DNA of 47,932 bases. Origin: a virus. Of this stretch, positions 17,419-24,492 are shown one piece after another. The stretch's first letter is position 1, and the number at the start of each line of letters is the position of its first letter. The DNA lies in the IMG/VR virus record IMGVR_UViG_3300046820_000833, positions 1 through 47,932 of that record. The stretch is one strand, 5' to 3'. The position numbers and the translations under genes were made by a program. The notes under the pieces were generated by a model. The model worked only from the letters and a program-made list of their open reading frames with translations. It had not been told where the DNA came from and ran no database searches.

Positions 17419-18703
17419 AGTTGAGGTTAAGTGGAAGAAAGGTGGCGATAGACCCTCCTCCAGGGGTCGTCACCTCTATGTTTAAGTCGATGCCACTCTC
17501 TATTTCGTCAATGTAATTATCAAAAGCTTTTGCGTCTGCAATTCTCATTGAATTAGCAAAATCTCTAATGTAGTTTCTATCAGTCGACCCATTCACCTCA
17601 ACAATCATCATCTCAAATTTATATGTTGTTAAGTTGTTAACTAATAAACCTTTCTCTTTATCGTTCTCTACCATTTTTTCCAATCTATCGATATCACCGC
17701 ATGTTAAGAACCTAAAACGAATAGTTATTTTACTCAAAGGTAACGTGAAACTAAACAACCCATCACTATCTGGTTCAGCACCAAATTCTTTAGTTTTTAA
17801 GTCATTCAAGTTAATATCAGTATCAAACACCTCTTCTTTTTCATCTAACAATGAAACTGGATACATTTCACCATACCCCGTAGCTCTTAACCAAATCATG
17901 ATAGCGTTTCTATCACCAGGTAAAAGGTCCTTATATCTCAATTCTGGTTCAAGAATTTTTCTATTGATAAGAATTTCCAAGAACTCACCACTTTGTAACA
18001 AGTTTGGACTGGTAAGTATGTTCTCATCAGCTGTAGTCATATAACCAACTTTAATATTAGCTTTCTTGTTTTTATAAGTCTTACCTTGTGATGGTAAAGG
18101 AATTACGTCAAAAGGTGAGTTGTAGTTTGGTTGACTAATCTCTAAAATATAAGGGTTTATATTTGACGGATTTTCACCAAAGCTTTGACCATAGTTATTG
18201 TTCACTGGTGGAACACTAGGTGGTGTTGGTGGGTTAACAGGTTGCTGATATCCACCTTGATAGTTATTAGATTGCATATTTTGTGGTTGATTTTGTTGTT
18301 GTTGTTGTTGAATATGTCTATTTGTAGCTTCTTCAGTTTGTCTTTGAAAATTCTGTGTGTTTTCTAAGTTTTTCTTAAGTTGCTCATCTCTAAGACGCAT
18401 TTGTTCTTCATTCTTTTGTCTAGCTGCTTCATCATAAGCTCTGGTAGCGTTTTTTTCAGCTAAAGACGGGTCTTGAACAGCATACCCTTGTTGTACTTGG
18501 TGTAATTGGTTTTCAGTACGTTGCCTCATCATTTCAACAGCACTCATATGACCTTGCGGAGTATCCTCTGGTGCAACTGCTGTGCTATAAATACTATTAG
18601 TCACTAAAGCCTTTTCCATTTCATAAGCCTCTATTTTGGCTTTTTCTTCAGCGGCAGCATTGATTTGGTCCCTAGTCGGGATAACGTTTGGTTTTTTGTC
18701 CAT
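17393..18703 (-). CDS. Tail assembly chaperone/baseplate hub assembly protein, T4 gp26-like
   Basis: A 436-residue protein from the ATG at 18703 (MDKKPNVIPT); a longer frame to 18793 would start inside the preceding terminator. Residues about 1-200 are low complexity: charged helix, polyglutamine, then Pro/Asn-rich. The C-terminal half has the gp26-type pattern: PLPSQGKTYKNKKANIKVGY, DENILTSPNLLQSGEFLEIL, LLPGDRNAIMIWLRATGYGE, FSFTLPLSKITIRFRFLTCG, ending in LPLNLNFFWPNIRI. It lies after the tube gene and before the tape measure, where tail chaperones normally sit. The run of seven T at residues 429-431 is the likely slip site giving the longer fusion. I infer it coats or guides the tape measure during assembly. 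Family call moderate, role by position stronger. Confidence 0.7.
   Translation of the reverse strand: MDKKPNVIPTRDQINAAAEEKAKIEAYEMEKALVTNSIYSTAVAPEDTPQGHMSAVEMMRQRTENQLHQVQQGYAVQDPSLAEKNATRAYDEAARQKNEEQMRLRDEQLKKNLENTQNFQRQTEEATNRHIQQQQQQNQPQNMQSNNYQGGYQQPVNPPTPPSVPPVNNNYGQSFGENPSNINPYILEISQPNYNSPFDVIPLPSQGKTYKNKKANIKVGYMTTADENILTSPNLLQSGEFLEILINRKILEPELRYKDLLPGDRNAIMIWLRATGYGEMYPVSLLDEKEEVFDTDINLNDLKTKEFGAEPDSDGLFSFTLPLSKITIRFRFLTCGDIDRLEKMVENDKEKGLLVNNLTTYKFEMMIVEVNGSTDRNYIRDFANSMRIADAKAFDNYIDEIESGIDLNIEVTTPGGGSIATFLPLNLNFFWPNIRI
17411..17422 (-). promoter_or_regulatory. Candidate ribosomal frameshift site (U7 slip)
   Basis: On the minus strand AAC TTT TTT TGG CC in the first frame. A +1 move (or -2) enters the frame TTT TTT GGC CTA, which stays open for 94 residues. 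The first frame ends 8 codons later. Confidence 0.65.
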
Positions 18704-18739
18704 TTTTAAAACTTTTTTATTGTTGTTATAACATTTAAC

Positions 18740-18749
18740 AATAAATATA
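18740..18749 (-). promoter_or_regulatory. Putative late promoter element for the chaperone gene
   Basis: Reads TATATTTATT on the minus strand, 37 nt before the ATG at 18703. Confidence 0.45.
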
Positions 18750-18775
18750 GGAAATCCGTTTTTTTTGTAAATAGG

Positions 18776-18805
18776 ATAAAATAAAAAAACCACCTATAGG
18801 TGGTT
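18776..18805 (-). terminator. Intrinsic terminator after the 292-aa gene
   Basis: Palindrome AACCACCTA/TAGGTGGTT (18788-18805) followed on the minus strand by TTTTTTTATTTTAT. It lies 6 nt after the stop of the 292-aa gene. Confidence 0.85.
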
Positions 18806-18811
18806 CTTTCA

Positions 18812-19690
18812 TTATTTGTTATATTCTAACATATTAATTACTTTATCTACCGAATCTTTATCCATTAATTCAATATCGTCATTTGAATCAACATAATAAC
18901 CATTTGAAGGGTCAAATTTAATCCAAAGCATTTTATCACTAAAATCACCTTCAGATTTAGGTTTCATAAATATTAAATCGTATTTACCAAAATTGTTGGT
19001 ATATTTCAATGTTTCAAAAAAGTATCTACCATTTGTTGTTTCAATGGCCTCACCTTTAAACGCATTATTAAACTCAGCTTTAAATTTCTCACTAGCCTGT
19101 TGGTTTCTTTTGTTTTCATCCTCACCTTTCTCTTTGCTTCCTAAAAAAGTTGTCCATGGGTAATTACCAGTACTTCTTAATTCACTAGAATAGTCACCTA
19201 AACCATCTTCGTTTAATTCAGAATCATCACCAGCAGTTGTATAAGGTCTATTATTAGAATCGATAAGAACAAAGTTACTCATACCATACTTGGTCAAATA
19301 ATTAGCCATTTCTTTTGGGTTGTTTGTATAAACCTCACTACCGTTCTCACCATTGTTAAGACTTGAAGCTGGTGACATTTGCATCAACCTGTTCATTAAC
19401 TCATTATAAAGAATTACCTTGTTATCATTTGCAATTGCTGCGTTATTTGTTTTTTCTTTACCTAAATAACTAAGAATCATGGAAATCAACGCATCCATAT
19501 TTTCTTCTTGTCTCAAATCAAATTTATTTGATTGACCATATTCTGTGATAGTCATATGATTCGAATCGACACCGATTGGTGTACCATCTGCTTGATGAAA
19601 TGATTCAACAATCCCTTTAGTTTCCAAATATCTTTGCTCGGCCAATAAATTAACCTTTTTAAAATTTAATTTTTTGTCTGTTTTTCTCAT
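18812..19690 (-). CDS. Hypothetical virion-type protein (292 aa)
   Basis: A 292-residue soluble, acidic protein starting with a basic stretch (MRKTDKKLNFKKVNLLAEQR). It contains an Asn/Ser/Gly-rich middle and a C-terminal part rich in aromatic residues (GRYFFETLKYTNNFGKYDLI, LWIKFDPSNGYYVDSNDD). No family is recognised. It forms a single-gene unit: a late element 13 nt upstream of its ATG, immediately behind the terminator of the tube/38-aa unit, and a strong terminator directly after its stop. Location between tube and chaperone genes suggests a tail assembly or minor virion protein; this is inference. Confidence 0.65.
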   Translation of the reverse strand: MRKTDKKLNFKKVNLLAEQRYLETKGIVESFHQADGTPIGVDSNHMTITEYGQSNKFDLRQEENMDALISMILSYLGKEKTNNAAIANDNKVILYNELMNRLMQMSPASSLNNGENGSEVYTNNPKEMANYLTKYGMSNFVLIDSNNRPYTTAGDDSELNEDGLGDYSSELRSTGNYPWTTFLGSKEKGEDENKRNQQASEKFKAEFNNAFKGEAIETTNGRYFFETLKYTNNFGKYDLIFMKPKSEGDFSDKMLWIKFDPSNGYYVDSNDDIELMDKDSVDKVINMLEYNK

Positions 19691-19703
19691 AATAAGTTTT
19701 TAA

Positions 19704-19713
19704 TATAAATATC
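19704..19713 (-). promoter_or_regulatory. Putative late promoter element for the 292-aa gene
   Basis: Reads GATATTTATA on the minus strand, 13 nt before the ATG at 19690, directly behind the T-tract of the preceding terminator. Confidence 0.6.
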
Positions 19714-19718
19714 TCAAT

Positions 19719-19748
19719 AAAACAAAAAACCTCTATTACTAGAGGTTT
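19719..19748 (-). terminator. Intrinsic terminator after the tail tube/38-aa genes
   Basis: Stem AAACCTCTA/TAGAGGTTT (19727-19735 with 19740-19748, 4-nt loop), then TTTTTTGTTTTAT on the minus strand. The stop codon of the 38-aa gene lies within the hairpin. Confidence 0.85.
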
Positions 19749-19855
19749 GATGTGTATTGTTTAAGTATTTCTTCGTTTTTCTTAATCATGTTAAGACGTT
19801 TAACTAGGTTACCTCTATTTTTCTTAGGTTTACCTTCTTTCTTAGCCTTTGACAT
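19739..19855 (-). CDS. Small basic protein (38 aa) downstream of tail tube
   Basis: An ATG at 19855, 6 nt after the tail tube stop, opens 38 codons ending TAG at 19739. The product is very basic, MSKAKKEGKPKKNRGNLVKR, then LNMIKKNEEILKQYTSNL: a Lys/Arg-rich start and a short amphipathic helix. It is placed between the tube stop and the unit's terminator, with its stop codon in the terminator stem. This tight fit supports a real gene sharing the tube transcript. No family is recognised. It could bind nucleic acid or an acidic virion surface, but that is speculation. Confidence 0.55.
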   Translation of the reverse strand: MSKAKKEGKPKKNRGNLVKRLNMIKKNEEILKQYTSNL

Positions 19856-19861
19856 TATTTC

Positions 19862-20350
19862 TTAGAATAATAAGATAGCTCTATCGAATCTAAGTGTCGC
19901 AGTAATTTCAGCGATACCGTCATCATCCATAGATAAATCACCGAATCCAACGTTTGTTAACATAGTCCCATCAAGTAACCATTTTTCGATAACAACACCC
20001 GTTGGGTCAAGCATTTCAAGTTCAACTGGACGTTTGTAACCAGCCGCATAACCTTGACGACCTGTGATTGATTCAGAGTGAAGACGAACCCACTCCATAA
20101 TTGCTTGAGTAGCAGACGGACCGATTGGGTCACGGAATGTTACATCAATAGCTTCCCACGTAAATCTACCGATTACCCATGTAGATGTGTTAAGGAATGG
20201 AATTTCAACCTCATTTTGTGTGATTGAAGGTCTAGAAGCAGATGCTAACCACCATTGTTGGATACCAAGGTCTGCTGGGAATGTAATTAACCAACGATTC
20301 TTTTTCTTAGGCTCGTAAGGTAGGGGCATTTTCATCAATAAATCAGCCAT
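19862..20350 (-). CDS. Tail tube protein (gp19-like)
   Basis: A 162-residue protein, the usual size of T4 gp19-type tail tube subunits. It starts MADLLMKMPLPYEPKKKNRW and has the beta-rich pattern of tube proteins: FPADLGIQQWWLASASRPSI, an IPFLNTSTWVIGRFTWEAID strand pair, DVTFRDPIG, a helix with IMEWVRLHSESITG, and a C-terminal LSMDDDGIAEITATLRFDRA strand pair. The subunits stack as hexamers inside the contractile sheath around the tape measure. It lies downstream of the sheath gene, as in T4 (18-19), though separated by two small genes. Two or three late elements sit upstream, in keeping with high late expression. Confidence 0.85.
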   Translation of the reverse strand: MADLLMKMPLPYEPKKKNRWLITFPADLGIQQWWLASASRPSITQNEVEIPFLNTSTWVIGRFTWEAIDVTFRDPIGPSATQAIMEWVRLHSESITGRQGYAAGYKRPVELEMLDPTGVVIEKWLLDGTMLTNVGFGDLSMDDDGIAEITATLRFDRAILLF

Positions 20351-20389
20351 GTTGTATTTGTTTTAAATTTTTGTTTGTTCTTATTTATT

Positions 20390-20399
20390 AATAAATATC
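20390..20399 (-). promoter_or_regulatory. Putative late promoter element nearest the tail tube gene
   Basis: Reads GATATTTATT on the minus strand, 39 nt before the ATG at 20350. Confidence 0.5.
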
Positions 20400-20443
20400 A
20401 TAAGAATTATTTTTTTGAAAATTATTTTTCTTTCTGTCTTACC

Positions 20444-20453
20444 TATAAATATG
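20444..20453 (-). promoter_or_regulatory. Second late element upstream of the tail tube gene
   Basis: Reads CATATTTATA on the minus strand, about 93 nt before the tail tube ATG. Confidence 0.4.
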
Positions 20454-20471
20454 ACGAATTTTAAAAATAAC

Positions 20472-20502
20472 TTGAAATAGTCAAAATTTTTTAGTATCTT
20501 TG
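20472..20502 (+). promoter_or_regulatory. Host-type promoter (TTG-N20-TATCTTTG)
   Basis: TTG (20472-20474), a 20-nt spacer and TATCTTTG (20495-20502), 18 nt before the ATG at 20521 on the plus strand. Confidence 0.75.
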
Positions 20503-20510
20503 TCTTTAAC

Positions 20511-20520
20511 TATAAATATC
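20511..20520 (-). promoter_or_regulatory. Third late element, touching the start of the plus-strand gene
   Basis: Reads GATATTTATA on the minus strand. It abuts the ATG of the divergent plus-strand gene, so late transcription toward the tail tube would run against that gene's promoter. Confidence 0.4.
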
Positions 20521-20820
20521 ATGAAAGAAATAAAAATTACTAAAGAAGAATTAGTTAACCAATACGACAAAGCACTTGATGAACATTTGGATATTTGTGA
20601 TTGGGTAACATATATTGACGGTAAAACTGTTTGTGGGTTTGTTTATGGTATTTTAAGCAAAAATGACATAGATAAACCATTACCAATCGAAGAATTTCAT
20701 GAAATATATTTGATTAAATACAATGAAAAATTAGCAACAAAGGAAGACACCTCAAATTTAAACACCCAAGAAGTATTAGATGTTGTTTATGATTTACTGT
20801 GTGAATTACTCACCACCTAA
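20521..20820 (+). CDS. Small acidic hypothetical protein (99 aa), plus strand
   Basis: I take the ATG at 20521 (MKEIKITKEELVNQYDKALD) because it follows a host-type promoter by 18 nt; a TTG at 20500 lies inside the -7 element. The 99-residue product is acidic and helical, with a central DWVTYIDGKTVCGFVYGILS segment. No family is recognised. It is a lone plus-strand gene between minus-strand virion genes; its stop overlaps the end of the convergent 129-aa gene by 15 nt, so the two messages would be antisense at their 3' ends. Host-type promoter use suggests early expression, unlike its neighbours. Confidence 0.65.
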   Translation: MKEIKITKEELVNQYDKALDEHLDICDWVTYIDGKTVCGFVYGILSKNDIDKPLPIEEFHEIYLIKYNEKLATKEDTSNLNTQEVLDVVYDLLCELLTT

Positions 20821-21195
20821 TTTCTTTAGGTTTGTAACTGATATAAAATCAAGTTTTTTACCCCCAGAAATATCATTAAATTTTTTAACTATACTGTCAG
20901 CGTTTTTAGATAAAAACGAATTCGGGTCTTTCATACCCTTTTCAGTCATACTATCGGCCAACTCTTTTAACTTATCCTCACTCTCAAGCGTTGACTTAAT
21001 CAAATCTATCGTTTTTCCATCTTTTAAGGCTTCCTTAGCAATGTAATCATTCTGACCAGACAATTTAACACCAGCTAATGACGCAACGCTTAAAAGCACC
21101 TCCTTTGTGTTTTCAGTAATGATATTTAAACGACTTTTTTGTTCGTTTAAAATAATTGCATCATATTGTTTTTGTGTAATTTTTAGCTTCGCCAT
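20806..21195 (-). CDS. Virion-type protein with KIT-QY tag (129 aa)
   Basis: A 129-residue helical protein beginning MAKLKITQKQYDAIILNEQK, an N-terminal pattern shared with the 492-aa protein near the tape measure (KKLKITESQYQRLLASINE). The rest is Lys/Glu/Ser-rich helices (STLESEDKLKELADSMTEKG, ADSIVKKFNDI) and a short C-terminal tail. A late element lies 11 nt before its ATG, and the sheath terminator precedes that. No family is recognised. The tag may mark proteins packed in or attached to the virion; this is inference. The 3' end overlaps the convergent 99-aa gene by 15 nt. Confidence 0.65.
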   Translation of the reverse strand: MAKLKITQKQYDAIILNEQKSRLNIITENTKEVLLSVASLAGVKLSGQNDYIAKEALKDGKTIDLIKSTLESEDKLKELADSMTEKGMKDPNSFLSKNADSIVKKFNDISGGKKLDFISVTNLKKLGGE

Positions 21196-21206
21196 ATTCT
21201 TTTTAC

Positions 21207-21216
21207 TATAAATATC
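21207..21216 (-). promoter_or_regulatory. Putative late promoter element for the 129-aa gene
   Basis: Reads GATATTTATA on the minus strand, 11 nt before the ATG at 21195 and 2 nt after the GTTTTAT end of the sheath terminator. Confidence 0.6.
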
Positions 21217-21220
21217 ACAT

Positions 21221-21250
21221 AAAACAAAAAAGCCTCCAAATCGGAGGCTT
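21221..21250 (-). terminator. Intrinsic terminator after the tail sheath gene
   Basis: Stem AAGCCTCC/GGAGGCTT (21230-21237 with 21243-21250, 5-nt loop), followed on the minus strand by TTTTTTGTTTTAT. The sheath stop codon is about 25 nt upstream. Confidence 0.88.
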
Positions 21251-21275
21251 TGATGTTTTAAATATGTTTTTATGA

Positions 21276-24131
21276 TTAGATGTTGTCGAAAGACGCACCA
21301 GTGTTCATAATTACGAATTCTAATTGGATGAACTCTAAAGCTCTGGTCGGTTTCAAGAAGATTTGACCAGTCAATTGGTTTCTGTCGATATCCTCTGGGT
21401 CGTTTGAAAGAACCACACGGAAGTCTGTTAAACCTCTTTCACTTCTGATGTTATCCAAGATTGGGTTCACAAGAGCTAAGAATTGGTTTCTTACCACGTT
21501 ATCGTTTTGTTCGAACAACAATCTGATAGCAACAGCAGAAATAAGTTTTCTTGCTTGTAATAACAATCTTCTAACGTTGATTCTGTTAAGAGCAGATTCT
21601 TTAACTTGAAGAGTTTTGTTACCCCAAATTTTGATACCGTCAGATGTGAAAGTAGCGATTGGGTTAATTCTGTTTTCGTAAAGAACATCTCTTTCAGAAA
21701 GAGTAAGTTTTTTTCTAGCTTGGATTGCATCAACATCACCACGTTGGATACCAGCAACTGCGAACCATGGGAAAGCAATGTTGTCAGTAAGTGCAATGTT
21801 TCTTACAACGTCTCTAGTTGGTGGCATGAAAATGTAAACGTTGTTTTCAGTATCGTTTACTTGAATCCAAGGCCAGTAAGTACAAGAGTAGTTACTATCA
21901 TACATTCCATCTAAAGAGTCTGTGATATCCTCAACTGTCATTACATCACCAGCACCATCAGTATCTGGAGTTGTCATGATATACAATGAGTCAGCTCTAT
22001 CAGTTTCAACCATATCGATTGTAGCTTCAATCAAGTTAGAGTTATCCAAGTTATCAATACCAGGAGTTGCAAATACGTTGATATTAACAGCTTCTGGGTT
22101 TTTGAATGTCCAAATAGCTTCTAAGTAAGCATAGTAATCAGAGTTGATTCCTAAGTCACCGTTAGTAAGCGTTCTGTTGGTAAATGCACCAGAATTTAAA
22201 CCAGCTTGTCCGTAAGTTCCATTGATGATGTATCTGTCCATATTACTTCTTCTAGTTCTATAAACATCCCATCCATCAAAACCACCAAATGGTGCAAATG
22301 TAAATTTACGAGCGTAAATTTTTTCGTATGGTCCGTTAACTAAACCAGCGTCAGTTCTAAATTGCCAGTCACCTGTATCGAACAAGAAGATTGGACTATA
22401 AGTACCACCTGTGTTATTGATTACGATAGTAACGTTGTCAATTGTCGCAGCACTAGCATCGATATCCATGTGGAAACCATTAGTCATACCAGTCCATAAA
22501 TTCGGGTCAGTAGTTTGAGGAACACCTTTGTAATCAAAGAAGTCAGAATCAATACCTACTGTCTCAGAAAGACCTAAGTAGAATTTACGCTTGTTTTCAA
22601 ACGCACTATATTCAGTTTTGTATGTTAATTTAGGGTCAACAACTGTTGGGTTGTTTAATTGGTAATCACGAATTGGGTAACCCATGAAACCAGCTGGGAA
22701 TGCATCGTTAGTATCAGATGTATCGTCCATTTCAATAAGAACATAAGAAGATTTAGAAGGGTACAATCCATCAAGAGTACCAATTCTTCTTGCAATGTAA
22801 TTATTTGATGTTGGGTCCATAGTACAACGACTGAATGATTCCAATACCGTTGGTTGAGCATCAGTATCGTAATAAGCTCTAATAACTACGTCAAACTCTT
22901 TTGTATCTGGTTTAATGTTTCTAATAGACATTTTGAATTGCTCATTAGCTGCATTACCATCAGAAATAGTCCAGAATCTGAACAATCTTAATAATTTCGT
23001 ACCACGTAACTCAGATACCACATAAGGTGTAACAGCTGGGCTGTATTCTTGTTGGTAATCTCTAAATTCAACACCATAGTTAGTTACAACTTGTTTTACA
23101 CCTCTAATTTTATCGGCAGTGTTTAATGATTCAAACATTTTGTTATAGAATTCTTCAACGAACAATGGAGTATTACCATTTTGAACGCTTCTTCCTAATA
23201 CTCTAGGTAAGTAGTTTTTCTTAGTCTTATCCAAAGACATCAAGTTAGCAAAAGCACCTTGAGTTGTAGACACACCAGTTAAAGAGAAATCGCCTAATGG
23301 GTCAGAAACAGCACCAGTGATATTTGGGTCAAATACAACACCAGTCGCACCAGTCACTTCAAATGAAGGTAATTGAGTGTCGATGTTAATACCACCTCTA
23401 GAACGTAATAAAGCAACTAATTTGTTTTCTACGTCAGCGTATCCTGTACCAGAATATGTGATACTTACACCACTAGTAGTACCAGTAATGAAAGCTCCAG
23501 ATGGGTCAGCACCTTTTGCGTCAACATAAAGATTAAATTCTACACCATCAAAAACATTACCTGTTTTTGTATAGAAAGGACCAACGTTAGCAGTGTTACC
23601 AACAGAAGCGTATCCTAAGAAAGATAAACTACCGATTAAGGTACCATCATTTATAAGAGTTTGAATTAAAGGTTCTGGTGAAACCAAAGTCACCATAGTT
23701 CCAGCAGATGTTGCTGTAAATGAAATTATAGCATCTGTAGTACCACCAGTATAAGTTGTACCACCGTTAACTACTTTTGTTGCTGGGTCTAAAGCCGCAT
23801 CTAATGTGATACCCCATGATAAACCAGCATCATATCCAGAAAAACCTAATACTCTTGTTACGAATAATTGGTTAGATTGTGATAAATAAGATTTTGCAAT
23901 GTAAGGTAGCTCATATTGTGGAGCTCCGTTGTCTTTAATCTTCGTAGCGTTAAGACCACCGAAGAAAGACTGGAATTCGCCATAGTTACCAATGAAAATT
24001 GGTTGGAAAGCTGGACCGATTGTAGTCTCACCAACTAAACCAAGTGTAGTAACACCAACTTGACGTGTAATAAAAGTTAAGTCTTTTTCTGATGTATATA
24101 CCCCAGGACTTACGAATACTTTTGTTGACAT
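21276..24131 (-). CDS. Contractile tail sheath protein (gp18-like)
   Basis: A 951-residue protein with the sheath N-terminus VFVSPGVYTSEKDLTFITRQ and the conserved C-terminal domain: GIKIWGNKTLQVKESALNRI, NVRRLLLQARKLISAVAIRL, FEQNDNVVRNQFLALVNPIL, and a closing segment ending in ALEFIQLEFVIMNTGASFDN. The C-terminal helix and strand mediate links between sheath rings in this family. It is about 290 residues longer than T4 gp18; the extra sequence is in the middle (about 110-700), rich in Thr/Gly/Asp and probably surface-exposed decoration domains. It has a late element 49 nt upstream of the ATG and its own strong terminator, so it forms a one-gene unit suited to high expression. Confidence 0.92.
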   Translation of the reverse strand: MSTKVFVSPGVYTSEKDLTFITRQVGVTTLGLVGETTIGPAFQPIFIGNYGEFQSFFGGLNATKIKDNGAPQYELPYIAKSYLSQSNQLFVTRVLGFSGYDAGLSWGITLDAALDPATKVVNGGTTYTGGTTDAIISFTATSAGTMVTLVSPEPLIQTLINDGTLIGSLSFLGYASVGNTANVGPFYTKTGNVFDGVEFNLYVDAKGADPSGAFITGTTSGVSITYSGTGYADVENKLVALLRSRGGINIDTQLPSFEVTGATGVVFDPNITGAVSDPLGDFSLTGVSTTQGAFANLMSLDKTKKNYLPRVLGRSVQNGNTPLFVEEFYNKMFESLNTADKIRGVKQVVTNYGVEFRDYQQEYSPAVTPYVVSELRGTKLLRLFRFWTISDGNAANEQFKMSIRNIKPDTKEFDVVIRAYYDTDAQPTVLESFSRCTMDPTSNNYIARRIGTLDGLYPSKSSYVLIEMDDTSDTNDAFPAGFMGYPIRDYQLNNPTVVDPKLTYKTEYSAFENKRKFYLGLSETVGIDSDFFDYKGVPQTTDPNLWTGMTNGFHMDIDASAATIDNVTIVINNTGGTYSPIFLFDTGDWQFRTDAGLVNGPYEKIYARKFTFAPFGGFDGWDVYRTRRSNMDRYIINGTYGQAGLNSGAFTNRTLTNGDLGINSDYYAYLEAIWTFKNPEAVNINVFATPGIDNLDNSNLIEATIDMVETDRADSLYIMTTPDTDGAGDVMTVEDITDSLDGMYDSNYSCTYWPWIQVNDTENNVYIFMPPTRDVVRNIALTDNIAFPWFAVAGIQRGDVDAIQARKKLTLSERDVLYENRINPIATFTSDGIKIWGNKTLQVKESALNRINVRRLLLQARKLISAVAIRLLFEQNDNVVRNQFLALVNPILDNIRSERGLTDFRVVLSNDPEDIDRNQLTGQIFLKPTRALEFIQLEFVIMNTGASFDNI

Positions 24132-24180
24132 AATTTTGTTTTTTGTTTTATGTTATTGTTTACTTTATAGTTTTCTTTAT

Positions 24181-24190
24181 TATAAATATT
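24181..24190 (-). promoter_or_regulatory. Putative late promoter element for the tail sheath gene
   Basis: Reads AATATTTATA on the minus strand, 49 nt before the ATG at 24131. Confidence 0.55.
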
Positions 24191-24249
24191 CGGTTTTTTT
24201 CAAAAGTAAGACACATTAAAAAGATATATTCGTTTTAGTGTGTTTTTTA

Positions 24250-24268
24250 TCATACTTTTGTCATACTT
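24250..24268 (+). promoter_or_regulatory. Promoter/operator of the RHH-like gene
   Basis: TACTTTTG (24253-24260) fits the host -7 element, but there is no clear TTG 20 nt upstream. TCATACTT occurs twice (24250-24257, 24261-24268), 11 bp apart, over the same site: about one helical turn, as expected for an operator bound by RHH dimers. Autoregulation is an inference. Confidence 0.45.
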
Positions 24269-24283
24269 ATAGTAAAAAACATC

Positions 24284-24433
24284 ATGAAAAGGGATAAAAA
24301 CTTGAAAATAACACCAACAACTCACGAGATATTAAAAAAGTATTGTGAAGAAAATGGTTTGAAAATGTTTTCCTTTGTGGAAAAATTGATTAGAGAAAAG
24401 TGTTCTCCAAAGAAAGATTTATATGGGGAGTAA
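24284..24433 (+). CDS. Small RHH-like DNA-binding protein (49 aa), plus strand
   Basis: An ATG at 24284 opens 49 codons to TAA at 24433. The product MKRDKNLKITPTTHEILKKY, CEENGLKMFSFVEKLIREKC and a short tail has the ribbon-helix-helix outline: a basic beta strand (NLKITP), helix A (THEILKKYCEENG) and helix B (MFSFVEKLIREK). Such proteins are small dimeric repressors or antitoxins. A -7 element and a pair of TCATACTT direct repeats lie just upstream, and a hairpin with a T-run (24456-24492) follows, giving a complete tiny transcription unit opposite to the sheath gene and the structured RNA. I infer autoregulation or control of the neighbouring RNA or sheath. Confidence 0.6.
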   Translation: MKRDKNLKITPTTHEILKKYCEENGLKMFSFVEKLIREKCSPKKDLYGE

Positions 24434-24455
24434 GGATTGTCATTTAGACCAAGAA

Positions 24456-24492
24456 GACACCCCATTGAACTAGTTAGGGGTGTCTGGTTTTT
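24456..24492 (+). terminator. Terminator of the RHH-like gene (overlaps 3' hairpin of the structured RNA)
   Basis: Stem GACACCCC/GGGGTGTC (24456-24463 with 24477-24484, 13-nt loop), then TGGTTTTTATC on the plus strand, 22 nt after the RHH stop. On the minus strand the same stem is the last clear hairpin of the large RNA but is not followed by a T-run. Confidence 0.65.

Noticed and set aside
18704-18793. N-terminal extension of the chaperone gene to 18793 (MVFLFYPIYKKNG)
   Set aside because: It would begin inside the preceding terminator hairpin and cover the late element; MDKKPN at 18703 is the better start.
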